From Dermatophagoides farinae (lineage: Eukaryota > Arthropoda > Arachnida > Sarcoptiformes > Pyroglyphidae): 64,000 nucleotides of DNA. Position 1 is the first letter of the stretch; each line of letters starts with the position of its first letter. The notes below the pieces were generated by a model. It saw nothing but the letters and a program-made list of their open reading frames with translations, made no database searches and was not told where the DNA came from. The DNA is taken from the NCBI RefSeq assembly GCF_024713945.1, contig NC_134683.1, forward strand, positions 4,155,501 to 4,219,500, in the 5' to 3' direction. Below, one piece after another: positions 13,601 through 24,487 of the stretch. A program made the translations under genes and the position numbers.

Positions 13601-14290
13601 TCGGCGGCACTCAAACTGACCGAGAATGTATAGATCAAACGAGAAATCCGTTGTAGATAGTCTAAGATCTGTGACAAACTTTGGCCACGTTCAGACAAAA
13701 CTCCAGCGATACGATGTACGAAAATTATACCAGCCAATCCTCTTCTTTTGATTTGATAGTCTTCACCACATAAACCACCAGTTACGAACGGAGCTAGATC
13801 ATCACCGAAAACAAATGAACCCAAATTTTTATAACCATGAAGCCGAAGATATTCAATAGCAAGGCCAAAATTTAGTCTATCACCCGTGTAATTGGCTTGA
13901 ATAAATAAAATGGACGAGTCTGGACCTGCAATCTGTTCAACCAGTCTCATGATGGCACCTGCCGATGGAGATGCAAAATACGAACCAGATACAGCAGCTG
14001 TCAGCTGTTTAGTACCAACAAAACCGGCAAACATTGGTTCATGACCTGCACCACCTGCAACCGATGACAAACACATTATTTGACATTAATCGTAACCTCT
14101 AAATCCACTTACCGCCACTAACCAGTAAAACACGGCCTTTTAATTGGGCCACATCTTTACGGACAATTGCATCAACGTTGGGTACAATCTGTAAGCTAGG
14201 ATCAGTTCTGGCCAGACCGGTCAGATGATCTCGAATATTTGTATCGAGCGAATTTAAAAGATATTTGCATTGCGATTCAAATGCAGCCAT
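10621..14290 (-). CDS. TKFC: Triokinase/FMN cyclase (dihydroxyacetone kinase), six exons
   Basis: Spliced from minus-strand exons 14290-14113, 14054-13027, 12944-12833, 12756-12499, 11579-11436 and 10829-10621, giving 642 residues; every junction is GT-AG and phase-consistent. The enzyme phosphorylates dihydroxyacetone and glyceraldehyde with ATP, and the animal enzyme also splits FAD to cyclic FMN. The N-terminal DhaK half shows GGGAGHEPMFAGFVG across the first junction, the NYTGDRLNFGLA block and GLGVHGESGVRR, whose His (about residue 233) covalently binds the substrate. The C-terminal DhaL half starts with LDETVGDSDCGS, whose Asp residues (about 413, 418, 420) bind Mg-ATP, then GGTSGAIY and GRASYV...QPDAGA. 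It is longer than the human protein (575 residues), partly through an Asp-rich insert in DhaL. The start at 14290 is the first ATG. A good 3' splice-like site sits just upstream, so a non-coding 5' exon is possible. Cytosolic; no signal peptide. Confidence 0.93.
10830..11435 (-). other. Triokinase intron 5
   Basis: A 606-nt GT-AG intron between the Asp-rich DhaL exon and the last exon. It holds CA/TG and ATC simple repeats and no conserved frame. Confidence 0.8.
11580..12498 (-). other. Triokinase intron 4
   Basis: A 919-nt GT-AG intron containing CA, homopolymer and ATC repeats. Its open frames are low-complexity and I see no nested gene. Confidence 0.8.
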
Positions 14291-14611
14291 GACAAATGAG
14301 AGACTAGGCAAATAAAATTTTTATTTCAAATGATTCACAACAAATCGACAAGCAAAAAAAAAAAAACAAACGCTCTTCAATGAGCTTGATCCAATATCAA
14401 TCGCATATCTAATCATTGGCCATGATAAATGCCATTCATTCATGTATGTATGGTGTATGCAACATGAACATTAAGGGTGTGGTCCACATATGTCGATCCA
14501 GTAGATAGATTAATTCAAAATGAAAAATACAAAACTACAGAACCTGACAACAACATGCGGGAATGAAAAAAAAACGATTCCAGAGATGGACCATAATAAA
14601 TATTGCACAAT
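14291..14611. other. Short spacer between Mrtf stop and triokinase start
   Basis: Only 321 nt separate the Mrtf stop codon from the kinase ATG, both on the minus strand. It must hold the Mrtf 3' UTR and at least part of the kinase 5' leader. A minus-strand AATAAA lies at 14320-14325. A pyrimidine-rich stretch ending in CCTAG lies at about 14301, ten bases before the kinase ATG. Confidence 0.7.
14320..14325 (-). terminator. Candidate polyadenylation signal of Mrtf
   Basis: AATAAA on the minus strand about 290 nt after the Mrtf stop and 30 nt before the kinase ATG. It is the only canonical hexamer I found in the gap. Confidence 0.4.
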
Positions 14612-17600
14612 TCAGGTGGCAAAATCTATTCTGCCATTATTGTTTTCAAAAAGCGAACAGGAAAAATCCAATGATTTGTTCAGATCATCACCATTGTTGC
14701 TGAAAAAAAGATCACCAAAGTGATCGGCAGAAGATAACGGATGGCTGCCGCCTACCAAACCTGCTGTTGTCGAACAGGAAGAGGTTGATGTTGCTGATGA
14801 CGAGGTCGATGAATGTTGCAATGGATTAGGAGGATAATTGTATAATTGATATTCTGAATTTGAAATCATTGGCTGCTGCTGGTTGTTGTTGGTATAATCG
14901 TCCAGACTTTGGTCCATATTGAAGGCCATATTAGAATGTGAATTAACATTGACATTGTTCGAATTGTGCTGCTGTTGTTGTGTTGGCTCTATATCAAGGA
15001 TCTGTTCAAATAACATCTGATCGGTAGATGTAGAATCCATCGTCACATCAGTCATCTGGTTCATGGTCTTTCCTGATGGTTGCATATAGGAATCGTCGGA
15101 CGTCGAAAAACTGTAATCAGAAAGTAGCCAATTGTCGTTGAAATCAATGATGCCATCGTCTCTGGTGTTAGTTGTCACTGATTTATCATTCGTGTTGATA
15201 GACTTGGGCGGTGGTGGAACATCGTCCAAGCCATTGAGGTCATCAAAGTTGAGGATAAAATCATCGAAATCAATATTAGAAGTCGAATCTGGCTGTGGCT
15301 GTTGAGCTGGTGGTGGATTTGTACTGGTAGTGTGGACAGGATCAATTTGTTTATGTTGATCAGAACTTTTGGTATTTGACAGAACTGGAACTGTGTCCAT
15401 CATTTGATTAGATGGTGCAGGTGTGGCAGGCGTGATTCTTTCCAGAGATTTGTATGCAGACGATCGTTCTTTACCATTCAGATCGCTGTGTTTTATGGGC
15501 TGTGGATCGATAGCTGGCATTGGTAACTTGAAGAGAAAATTGTCATTACTGGAACTCTTTGCAACAGGTATCGATTTGTTATTATGTTTAACCACCTGCT
15601 TGATGTTGGCGTTTGAATCGAATGGCATTTGATTGATGATCAAAGGTAAAGATGTGTTCCTTGGAAAAAAAATAGAAACAATTAGTTTATGCAAATACAA
15701 AGAATATTCTACCTTTGGAGCGAATGCAAAGAAGAGGCAGGCAATGAATTTGAACGATGAGGTTGAGTTTGTTGTTGTCGAAGCTCAGTGTTAGAGTTGA
15801 TAATGGTGGTGGTTGCAGGAGGATAGAGTAAAAGTTGGTGAAACAGAGGATTGGTATTGTTTTGGCCGATATTCACCAACTTGGCCGTGTTCGTTGGCAC
15901 GATAGTCTGACCGAAATTCAATGACGACGTATCGGCAAGTTGTGTCAGCTGAATCGTTCTTGGAGGGGATGTTAAAAAGGTCATCGTATTTGAATCATTC
16001 ACCGTCTGACTGCCTGGTCCACTAATCAGGAAATTATTGGGCAATTGAATGGTCGTTGACGCAGGATTCACACGATACTTTCCGTCATCAATGGGATTAG
16101 AATTGGCCGCATTAGACGGAAGTAACTGATATTGGGCTGTCGGAATAAATGCAGTTTGACCGATCGGAATAGTCAAAGTAGTTGTACCGTCCATTGTGAT
16201 GTTGGACGATGGAGCGTTCAATATGGTGACCGGCTCGCTGAGACCATTGTTACCAGGATTGGTCGTTGCAAGCAAAACAAAGTCTCTGGCTGTTGGTTGT
16301 TGTAGAGGTTGGCTTATACCAACATTCTGCTGGTAGATGAAAGGCTGTGTTGAGTTTTTTGTCGACATTATGTTCAACGTTTCTTGATTAGCATTGGCTA
16401 AAATGTTGACAACAACAGAATCAGAAAACGGTTTAAGTCTTTCGATCAATTGTTGTTTGGCCCCTGAAACGGGCAGGTTACGTTTCTTCAACTCTGCCTT
16501 TAGGTCGCTTACTTTCATGTCCTCCAATTTCGAAATGATTTTTTTCACATTTGACATGTTGGCACTTTTGATCGGGCTGGTTCGCTGTTGTTGTTGTTGT
16601 TGCGGCTGCTGCTGTCGATGTTGCGATTGTCCATTTGAATCGTTATTTTTCATCTTGGTAGCTCGATCTCCATTTTGTGACTTCTGGACATTGGTCTTCA
16701 AGTCATTGGGCTGGCCGTGGGCAACATCGGACATCACAATGTTTGGATCGGTAAAATCAAACAAGGCAACTTGTGCAGTTTTGTGTGGACTATTGGGTTT
16801 ATCGTGGTCATTCTGTATTACAGCAGATAGAACTTGTTAACATCGAATCTTTTACAGAACAATTCAACACATACCTTGGGGGCTGGAATCGGTTGTTGAT
16901 TCGTTGAATTCTGTTGTTGTTGTTGTTGTTGAGACTCGAGCTGCCACTGAAGAATCAATTGCTGCTGCTTAAGTAGCAATTCGTAAGATGTTTCAGTTGA
17001 AGTTGGATTTAATGTCCAACCTGTCTGAATTTTGGCACGACCGCTATTTGCACTCGGTGGTCCAGTATACTCATGAAATTTAATGACACGAGTTTTGGGC
17101 GTCGTTTTCGATTTAACTTTTTTGGATTTGGATTTTGGTTGAGAGAGTTGAGCGTTTGTTTCAGGTTGATGAATACTTTTGATTAATTGCTGGGCTGGTT
17201 TGACAAAGTTTTGTCCACTATTAATAGTGGCTGTAGATAATACCTGTGGCGGCTGAAGACTAGCGACGTTCTTCGATGGAACCAGACTATGAGCTGCTGT
17301 GGTCGGATTCGTGGTTATGAAAACTGTAGAATTTGATGGTTGTGATGGAGGCAATATGTTTGTGGTCACAATATATGATACGGTTGTGGGTGGTGGTTCT
17401 GTTTGGATCGCCGGTATTGACACAAGACTAGAAGATGGAGCCGTGCTTGACAAGATGAATGGATCGCTGGTCAAACGATTGCACTGCTGATTAATGTTGA
17501 GTGAGGGAGAAGGTGTCGAAGAATCTGAACTACTTTCCTCTTCGAATACGAATCGTTTGGGTGGATTCTTAATGATTTCACCTTCACAGGTTTTCTTAAA

Positions 17601-18165
17601 AGTAATCTGTCCTTCTTTGATTGCTTGTTCTAACGATAAATCAGCATGAAGAATGTTGCCTTTGATTAGCTCAAGTGGGCCTGGACGATGCGAAAGCCGT
17701 TCATTGAGATCGTCAGCTAGTCTAGCCCGTTTAAGTTTACGTTCTTGTTCGTAATAAGAAGGGTCGAATACTTCCTGTTCAAGAATATGCTGTTGCACAA
17801 GTTCATCTCTTTGTGGTCGTCTCTGAATCTTGTGTTTTAGGTAGTCACCAGTTTTGGCCCGTTCCAGACGTTGTTTCTGCTCATAGAATGCAGGTGATGA
17901 TTTAGGTGCTGCAATACGGAAAAAAAACAAATCAATAGGCAATAGAAACATTTAACGATGACTTACGAGGCAGAATTCCCTGATCAACTAGTACATCGAT
18001 CGGACGTCGCATCAACAATTTGAGCTTCAATGATTTTTTATTCTTGGTCATAGCACTATGGGTGATGGAAGCAGAATCGACGACCGATTGTGGTGACATA
18101 TTGGGCTGTTCGTTGGCAGACGAAATCGGCTGATCGACCACCATTTCTGGTTGCTGATTCATCAT
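14612..18165 (-). CDS. Mrtf: Myocardin-related transcription factor, four exons
   Basis: Exons on the minus strand: 18165-17967, 17908-16875, 16812-15713 and 15659-14612. Together they encode 1,126 residues with phase kept across every GT-AG junction. The family senses G-actin and co-activates SRF. Three RPEL actin-binding motifs are visible at about residues 45-65, 90-109 and 134-153; the first meets the second exon at the family-typical GILPPPKSSPAFYEQ block. A basic stretch (KSKSKKVKSK, about 323-345) followed by a Q-rich segment matches the B1/SRF-binding and nuclear-import region. A SAP domain lies at about 505-540 (MKVSDLKAELKKRNLPVSG). The C-terminal exon is Ser/Thr/Gln/Asp-rich with DDFILNFDDLNGLDD, like a transactivation domain. 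The start is the first of two adjacent ATGs; a TTG-initiated extension was rejected. A splice-acceptor-like CATTATAG sits about 23 nt upstream, so a non-coding first exon is likely. Confidence 0.93.
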
Positions 18166-20006
18166 GGTTGTGAGCAATCGAAAAATTCTATAATGATAAT
18201 GGAAAGAAATTGGTCAGTTGAATTCGGTATAAGCTCATCAAGACTAACTCAAACACAAACAGCCAAAAGAAATGTTTGTGAATAGTGGCTGTTTGTTTTT
18301 TTTTTTTTTTTTTTGAGAATCAAGAATTCTTTTAGTCAGCCATCATAGGCAGTCAGGCAAGCAATTCTTGTTTGTGATGTTGGCAGCCGGATGGATGTAC
18401 ACACTAGGTAAGCAATGTTTTTCATGTTTTCGGTCGATGACGATCATGATAACCGACTAGCTTAACTTGATTCCATCACTCACTTGGCATCAAGCCCATA
18501 AAACTCGACAACCTGGTAAGCCATTTGGCTCGAATATCATGAACATTGCCTGCATACATACACACACACACACAGGGCAATGTGTGTGTGTGTATGTGTG
18601 CTGTACTTTGATCAGAATCAAGAATTCATGTCGAACAACATGTGGAATCGATCACAAATCGGTTCCACAAAAAAAACACATTCCTTGCTAGAATCGAGAA
18701 TCAAATACCGATTTGCTGCCATCATACATTCTACGCCCAAACGCTTAAGTGTTGGCATCGGCCATAATCGTTATATAAATAGACACACACACACGGTGTT
18801 TGTTTCATATAAAATAAGATCATAACTTTTTTTTGATGCATATGATTTTCACATTACGAATGCAACGCTACCACCACCACCACCATCGACATGATTCTTG
18901 GCATCAATGAGTTAAAACACCGAATGAACCAAATCGACACGATTAATTGTATACGTAGGAATATAGTTGACTTACCCAGACGAATGGATAATCGAATTTC
19001 AAATTGATTATTATTATAAGGATATATTTTATCGCGTTACATTGGATTCGGCAACAAAAAAAACTATTTAAACCATGATGATAGGGAATGGCCACATTCT
19101 ATTCCGGCATTCATTGACAACAACAACAACAAAAACAAATAAACAATGTTGATGATAAAGAAGATGATGGTTCAATGCCAATTAAAAGCTAACAACAAAA
19201 CAAACAAACAAACAAAAAATTTTACCACAAATCATCACAAGACGAATGTGCAATGGCCATGGCAATTTTTTTTTGAGTGAGTAAATGAGTGAATGAATGA
19301 AATATGAAAGATGGTATGGTATATAATAATAATAGAATCAAACAACAAGCTTTATATATATGTGTGTGTCAAGAGAATCGATTGTTTCGATATAATCGAT
19401 GGTGATGCAAAAAAAAAGAAGAAAATCATAAGCATCATCAAAAAAGAAATGGTTTATTAATTTAATTCAAAAAAAAATGATAACAATTAAAACAAATTAT
19501 AGATTAATAGATATCGATAAATAAATTGCAAACAACAATCATACAGCTCAATCAATTGGTGTAGGTGTGTGTGTGTGTGTGTTTGTGTAGAAAAATAATG
19601 ACGATGATGAATGATAAAATTGGTTTTGATAAAAATGAGAAAAAAAAATCCTATTAGCACTGAATTGTTGTTGTTGTTGTGAAAAATAAAATCAATCGAT
19701 CATCGATCATCGATATAATGATGATGATGAATTGAAATAACATTCGAATATATAATAATTGATAATTGATTGATTAATTAATTTAGAAAACAATTTGAAA
19801 ATACACAAATAAATATATAGAATAGTAATATAATATAATTAGATTGATAATCAAATAGTAAATAATCGACGATAATCAATTGGTTATATTTGTCAATAAT
19901 CAATAATTATGAATTGAAAATGTATAAAAAAATAAAAATGATAAAAATGAAAATAAAAACCACTTTTGTTTTGCTTCAATATTCTACGATATTATTTATT
20001 ATTATT
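18166..20006. other. Spacer upstream of Mrtf and downstream of Tob
   Basis: 1.84 kb without a recognisable coding region. It should contain the Mrtf promoter and 5' leader on the right of the Mrtf ATG and the 3' UTR of Tob on the far side. It holds T runs (18298-18315), TG/CA tracts near 18560-18600 and 19568-19582, and a very AT-rich block at 19740-19960 next to the Tob stop. Confidence 0.6.
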
Positions 20007-21575
20007 TTATTGCACATATGATGCAATCGAACCAATCGATGATGATGATGATTCGCTTGTTGAATTAAGACTTAGATTATCAAATTCGCTCAATATGTTG
20101 AGCAATGATGTTGGTGGTGGCGGTGGTGATGATGATGATGATGTGTTCATGATAGCTGTTACACCTGATGATGTTGATGTTGTCGATGATGATGATGATG
20201 ATGATGACCAACATGATGATAATTGTTTTGGTAATGGTGGTAATATTGTTTCCAGTGATGATGGAGAAATTAATTCTGGTGGTGATTGATTGTTGTTATG
20301 GTTGTTGTTGCTGGTGTTACTAAACATCATCATAAGGTTATCATCGTTTGAATCGTTGATTTGATCGTCACCATCACCCATTTCGAAAATTTCACGTAGT
20401 AATTTATCGGACATAAAAGTGTCTAGCAAGAAGCCACCACCACCACCATTACCATTGTCTACGTTTCCATTATCTAATAGCGAGATTGATCGCTGAAAAC
20501 CAGGTTGTTGATTCGTGTTCCAGGTCATATTTGATTCGCCATTGTGCAAGACATCAAATGAGTTTACATTGTTCATTTGGTGGTGTGTTTGTGATGCAGG
20601 AAATTCTGCAGAAGCAGATTGTTGCTCGAACAAAGCCATAGCCATCGAAGGCTGATGATGATCACGATCGAAACCAGACTTTATTCCGTTATTCCATCGT
20701 ATCAATTGACGCATCTTTTGCTGCTGCTGTTGCTGTTGCTGATATTGTTGTTGTTGTTGTTGTTTTTGGTTGTCCATGATTTGTTGTGGCTGGCCATTTT
20801 GGCAGTTGGATAATAGTGGTTGGCAGTGATGAGGAAATGGCTGACCATTATTGCTGTTAAAAGAATTGGTGCGTGAAATTGGTTTGAAATGTTGTAGCTT
20901 GCGGGAAGTGGCCATGAATTTAGTCGTTTGACCATCGGTGGGCAGAATACGATTCTGTTGGAATTGTTTTTTGTTCATAATTGAAACTTTAGGTTTAGTT
21001 GAGCCAAATTTTGTGGCAGCGAATGCTGCCGTTGTAAATGTGATCGCTTCATTCTTGTTATTGGGCTGCTGCTGCTGCTGTTGTTGTTGTTGTTGTTGTT
21101 GTTGCTGTTGATGGTGGTGTTGATTGACCATCGATCTGCTTTCCAAGTATAGCGATTCTGGCTGAAAACATTGAGCTTCCGGATTCAAACCGTTAGTCTG
21201 TTGAACGGAAGATCCGCCACCTCTTTTCACGCTATACAGTATATTGACTGGGCCTTTTTCACTAATTCGATAGGAAACTTCACCCGGATCAATCCAGATA
21301 CTTAATTCAACGGGAAGATTTTGTTGGACATCCTGAAGATTGAGGCCACTATTGTGAGCAGCTTCACGGAACAATGATGAATCAAGTTGAGGATTACAAT
21401 GTATACAACGATATGCTGAACCTTTTGATGGCTCATCCGGATACCAATGGCCATCGAATCGATTCCTTATGATCAATTCCAATTCTTCACCAAATTGATT
21501 AACACGTCGACGAGGTAATTTGTTATAAAGGAACGATATGAGAAAATTGAGTGCCACTTGAATCTCGTCATTCAT
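20007..21575 (-). CDS. Tob: Tob/BTG-family anti-proliferative protein, single exon
   Basis: One exon of 522 residues. Residues 1 to about 114 form the APRO domain: MNDEIQVALNFLISFLYNKL, PRRRVNQFGEELE, then GHWYPDEPSKGSAYRCIH (box A) and LPVELSIWIDPGEVSYRI (box B). The strong PRRRV...GEELE and WIDP.EVSY matches point to Tob rather than BTG1-4. Tob proteins bind the CAF1/CCR4-NOT deadenylase through this domain and promote mRNA decay; they also restrain proliferation and BMP signalling. Everything after the domain is low-complexity: two long Gln runs, Asn-rich segments and a Ser/Pro-rich C-terminus. This makes the protein longer than human TOB1 (345 residues). I could not find a convincing PAM2 motif for poly(A)-binding protein. 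The start is the ATG at 21575; the TTG three codons upstream is not needed. The stop codon overlaps a minus-strand AATAAA. Confidence 0.94.
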   Translation of the reverse strand: MNDEIQVALNFLISFLYNKLPRRRVNQFGEELELIIRNRFDGHWYPDEPSKGSAYRCIHCNPQLDSSLFREAAHNSGLNLQDVQQNLPVELSIWIDPGEVSYRISEKGPVNILYSVKRGGGSSVQQTNGLNPEAQCFQPESLYLESRSMVNQHHHQQQQQQQQQQQQQQQPNNKNEAITFTTAAFAATKFGSTKPKVSIMNKKQFQQNRILPTDGQTTKFMATSRKLQHFKPISRTNSFNSNNGQPFPHHCQPLLSNCQNGQPQQIMDNQKQQQQQQYQQQQQQQQKMRQLIRWNNGIKSGFDRDHHQPSMAMALFEQQSASAEFPASQTHHQMNNVNSFDVLHNGESNMTWNTNQQPGFQRSISLLDNGNVDNGNGGGGGFLLDTFMSDKLLREIFEMGDGDDQINDSNDDNLMMMFSNTSNNNHNNNQSPPELISPSSLETILPPLPKQLSSCWSSSSSSSSTTSTSSGVTAIMNTSSSSSPPPPPTSLLNILSEFDNLSLNSTSESSSSSIGSIASYVQ

Positions 21576-21753
21576 GGTGACCAATATAGAACAAATTCAC
21601 TAGATCAAAATAGCCAATGGACATCTATTAGAAAAAAGAATCGAATTCGAATCTATTCAAAAAACACACACACACACACACTATGGTTCGATTTATTTAT
21701 TTTTTTTTTTTGACTACTTGACATTTGAATGTCACCAACACACCATCATCATC

Positions 21754-21785
<32 letters not shown>

Positions 21786-21981
21786 CGGCAACAATGACAA
21801 TTGAGCGATTGTTTTGAGTTTATTCTATGGCAACAACAACACAAATATATCATTCGTTCATTTGATGATGATGATGATGATCTAAAAATAAAAAAAGAGT
21901 CTGAGTAAAACTGAAAAACACTTTGTTTTGAACACTAAAACGCTATGCCATTCACGACTATGATCATCATCGGATCCTGGC

Positions 21982-22016
<35 letters not shown>

Positions 22017-23414
22017 AAACACCGCCACCACCACCACAAATCATCAACAAAAAAAAAACAATACTTTGCCAAACAAACGAAAAAAAAATTCTTAATCCAG
22101 ATGGTTAAATTGGTTGGTTCCAAGCCAGTGATGATTTTTTTTTCTCTCAATGTCACATACACACCCACATTGTACACAAAAATTCACACAAACAAATATA
22201 AAATTTTTGATCATTCAAAAATCTTCAGATTGAATCTTGATCTAATAAAAACGAATATGATCAAAAAAAAAAATTGACATCCAAACATCAACAGCCACAC
22301 TGTTTAATAAAATGGTCAAAAATGGTGAATAATAATAAATAAAAACATTGTGGTGGCGTGATAACGTAATAATATCATAAACACATCATTCAAACATTTG
22401 AATACGCATGTCTGACCATATTTTATTTTAGAACTTTAGGGAAATGGCAATTCGGTCACTCGGCTAAATTCTGTATGATGATGATGATGATTATGAACCA
22501 GGCAGACGCCTATTCTTTCTTCTCGTCTACTGCATTATACACACGGAATCTATCTATCTTTCTGGATGGAATATGAATGTCATTGAAAAACAAAACACAA
22601 GTGAAACTAAAGTGAAAAAAAAAGCCTTGTGGCCTACATTTTTGTTTCGTTCGTATTCCTATATAGTATATACCCATCACCATCAATTTATATTCCAAGG
22701 ACAGTAACTATGTTCCCGTGTGTGTGTGTGTGTGGTGTGTGTATGAAATCGCATCATCAATTCCAAAAACCGGAATCGGTTGAATTCATGACAATCGATA
22801 GATATAGAATATATATGGTTTTATTGTCTCTAACATTATTTCTAGTTTTGATCACCACACTACAATACACTATCACTATTAGAACAAAATTCCTGCGTGT
22901 GTGAATAATTTTATTTTGCCATCCCATAGAAAAATTGGTAGGCTACAAATATGATATTTTGCTGCTGCAGAAACTAAAATAGCCCAAAAGTAGATTTTTT
23001 TTTAAGAAAAAAAGTAGCTCAAAAAATTTTTTCGCTCTGAATTTGCTCAAGATTTCCGTTAAGGGCATGCGCGTTTTGCATTTTTTTTTTTTTAGTTTCG
23101 TTCAAAAGTTTAACCTGATGACTATATATTATGCATTTCTTAATAAGTTCGAATTATAAAAATTTCGATGAATAAATTATAACACAAATAATAGCCATAA
23201 TACAAAAGCAACTTTTAATTAGAATAAAATCAAAATTATTAAACTAATTTCGTATTTATATAAAACAAGATCATTAATTTAATAATAATTAAATTAAATT
23301 GTTTGTTTCGTTTGCAAACTACAACAAAAATCAAAAAATCTGTTGCGGCCATCTTTCATCATGTTGTAATGAAATCCATTCACCATAAGTAGCATTCATT
23401 TGTCAGTAATATAA
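21576..23414. other. Spacer upstream of Tob
   Basis: About 1.8 kb with no supported gene. The first 600 bases, which should include the Tob promoter and leader, contain CAA runs (21770-21787, 21980-22016) and ATG triplets. From about 22900 the sequence changes to a less repetitive AT-rich texture that continues through the RCC1-BTB island. Confidence 0.6.
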
Positions 23415-23497
23415 CCCTTTGCACTCGGATGTCCCCGTAGAGGGGACATTGTAAGTTCTAAAATAGAACTCGGATTTTTCTGTCCGAGTGCTAAGGG
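23415..23497. mobile_element. piggyBac-like miniature inverted-repeat element
   Basis: An 83-bp element bounded by inverted termini CCCTTTGCACTCGGAT and, on the other strand, CCCTTAGCACTCGGAC, matching at 14 of 16 positions. Both sides are flanked by ATAA (23411-23414 and 23498-23501), a possible 4-bp target duplication. The interior holds two more perfect stems, GTCCCC/GGGGAC around GTAGA and AGTTCTA/TAGAACT around AAA. Termini starting CCCTTTGC and a 4-bp A/T target duplication are typical of piggyBac-family elements, although the standard target is TTAA. It has no coding capacity and would depend on a transposase from elsewhere. The element boundaries are seen directly; the family name is an inference. 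Confidence 0.75.
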
Positions 23498-23603
23498 ATA
23501 AAAATTGTTCTGCAATTCGCTACACTGACGATGGCAACAATCGAATCGAGTCGAGCGACGAATTCTTGATCGATTCGATGGAATTTACAATTGAAAAGAC
23601 TGA

Positions 23604-23795
23604 TTAGATGACCATAAGCATATGTTGCATTTTCGGTCATCATTAGAAAATTATGTTTCTTATATAACACACTGACAAGTGAAACGATGGAATGAAGGAA
23701 TTATGGGTCGATTGAATCGAAAATATTTTTAAATAACTTTATGTCCACATTGGAAACCGGTGATCTTGCCATTTTATTTTCTGTGACGATGATGA
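23604..23795 (-). pseudogene. Decayed 5' fragment of an RCC1-BTB gene
   Basis: About 190 nt closely match the first part of the intact RCC1-BTB gene (25771-25960), in the same orientation, including the start region. The copy keeps an ATG at 23772 and reads MARSPVSNVDIKLFKNIFDS, but the codon equivalent to Glu in IEPEFLHS is now TAA, so it stops after about 23 residues. Homology ends abruptly at about 23604, where the intact gene continues. Roughly one base in ten to fifteen differs. It is a truncated, non-functional duplicate lying 0.7 kb downstream of its parent. Confidence 0.88.
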
Positions 23796-24399
23796 ATGAT
23801 GAATGATAAATGTATCCGGCGGTGTTGCCATTATTTTAGCACGGAATAAATGTAGAAAAATGATTTATTAGAACAATAGGGTTGTAAAATTTAATATGAA
23901 TAAATACATTTTTTCCGAATATATTTCTTCTCGAAAAATTTTTCTTTAAATAATGTTAAAGCCAATTTTCTTTGGATCAAATATGATGGATTTTTCATAT
24001 TTTTCCAAGTTGAAATTGAACGTTTGTTCAATTGATGAAAGCGTTCGAACTTAAACGCAATCTATGACTATAGTTGAGTCAAATATTTTTTTTTCAATAT
24101 AATCTATCGGATCAATGAATTGAAATCGATAAATAAATACAATACTTAAACGAGAAAATTTGAATGTGAAATTAAAAAATGCGTTCATCAATGACAAAAA
24201 GGAAAACGATTTTTCCGTTCTTTCCGTATAACTGACGAAACATGCATGATTTTCGATACGTTCATCGAATACGTATACTGTTGTTGTTGTTGGTAAAAAT
24301 CGAATATGAATTTGAAATTTGAAAATATTTTCATTTTATTTATTATTAAAAATGGTAAATTATCATTTATTTGTAATTTATTCATATTATACCAAACAT
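23796..24399. other. AT-rich spacer between pseudogene and RCC1-BTB gene
   Basis: About 600 nt with no supported coding frame. It lies past the 3' end of the RCC1-BTB gene and before the 5' remnant of its decayed copy, and would contain any remaining upstream region of that copy. Confidence 0.55.
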
Positions 24400-24405
24400 T
24401 TTATT
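24400..24405 (-). terminator. Candidate polyadenylation signal of the RCC1-BTB gene
   Basis: AATAAA on the minus strand about 83 nt after the TAG at 24488. The spacing is normal for a eukaryotic 3' UTR. Confidence 0.5.
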
Positions 24406-24487
24406 CATCAAAAGAAATTATAGAAAAGTTAATTAATAAAAGGACAATTTTTAGACACTTGTGGTTAATTAATCGACGAATTTGATC

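Noticed and set aside
14291-14311. TTG start seven codons upstream for triokinase (MPSLSFV extension)
   Set aside because: It is not an ATG and overlaps a likely splice acceptor; the first ATG at 14290 gives the family-like N-terminus.
16394-16840. Plus-strand Cys-rich frame of 148 codons
   Set aside because: It is antisense to the SAP-containing exon of Mrtf; the Cys run is the reverse of a Gln run.
19966-20289. Plus-strand Asp/Gly-rich frame of 107 codons
   Set aside because: It is the antisense of the Ser/Asn-rich C-terminus of Tob and consists of repeat translation only.
20560-20660. Possible PAM2 motif in Tob (ALFEQQSASAEFPAS)
   Set aside because: Spacing between the conserved Leu, Ala, Phe and Pro does not match the motif.
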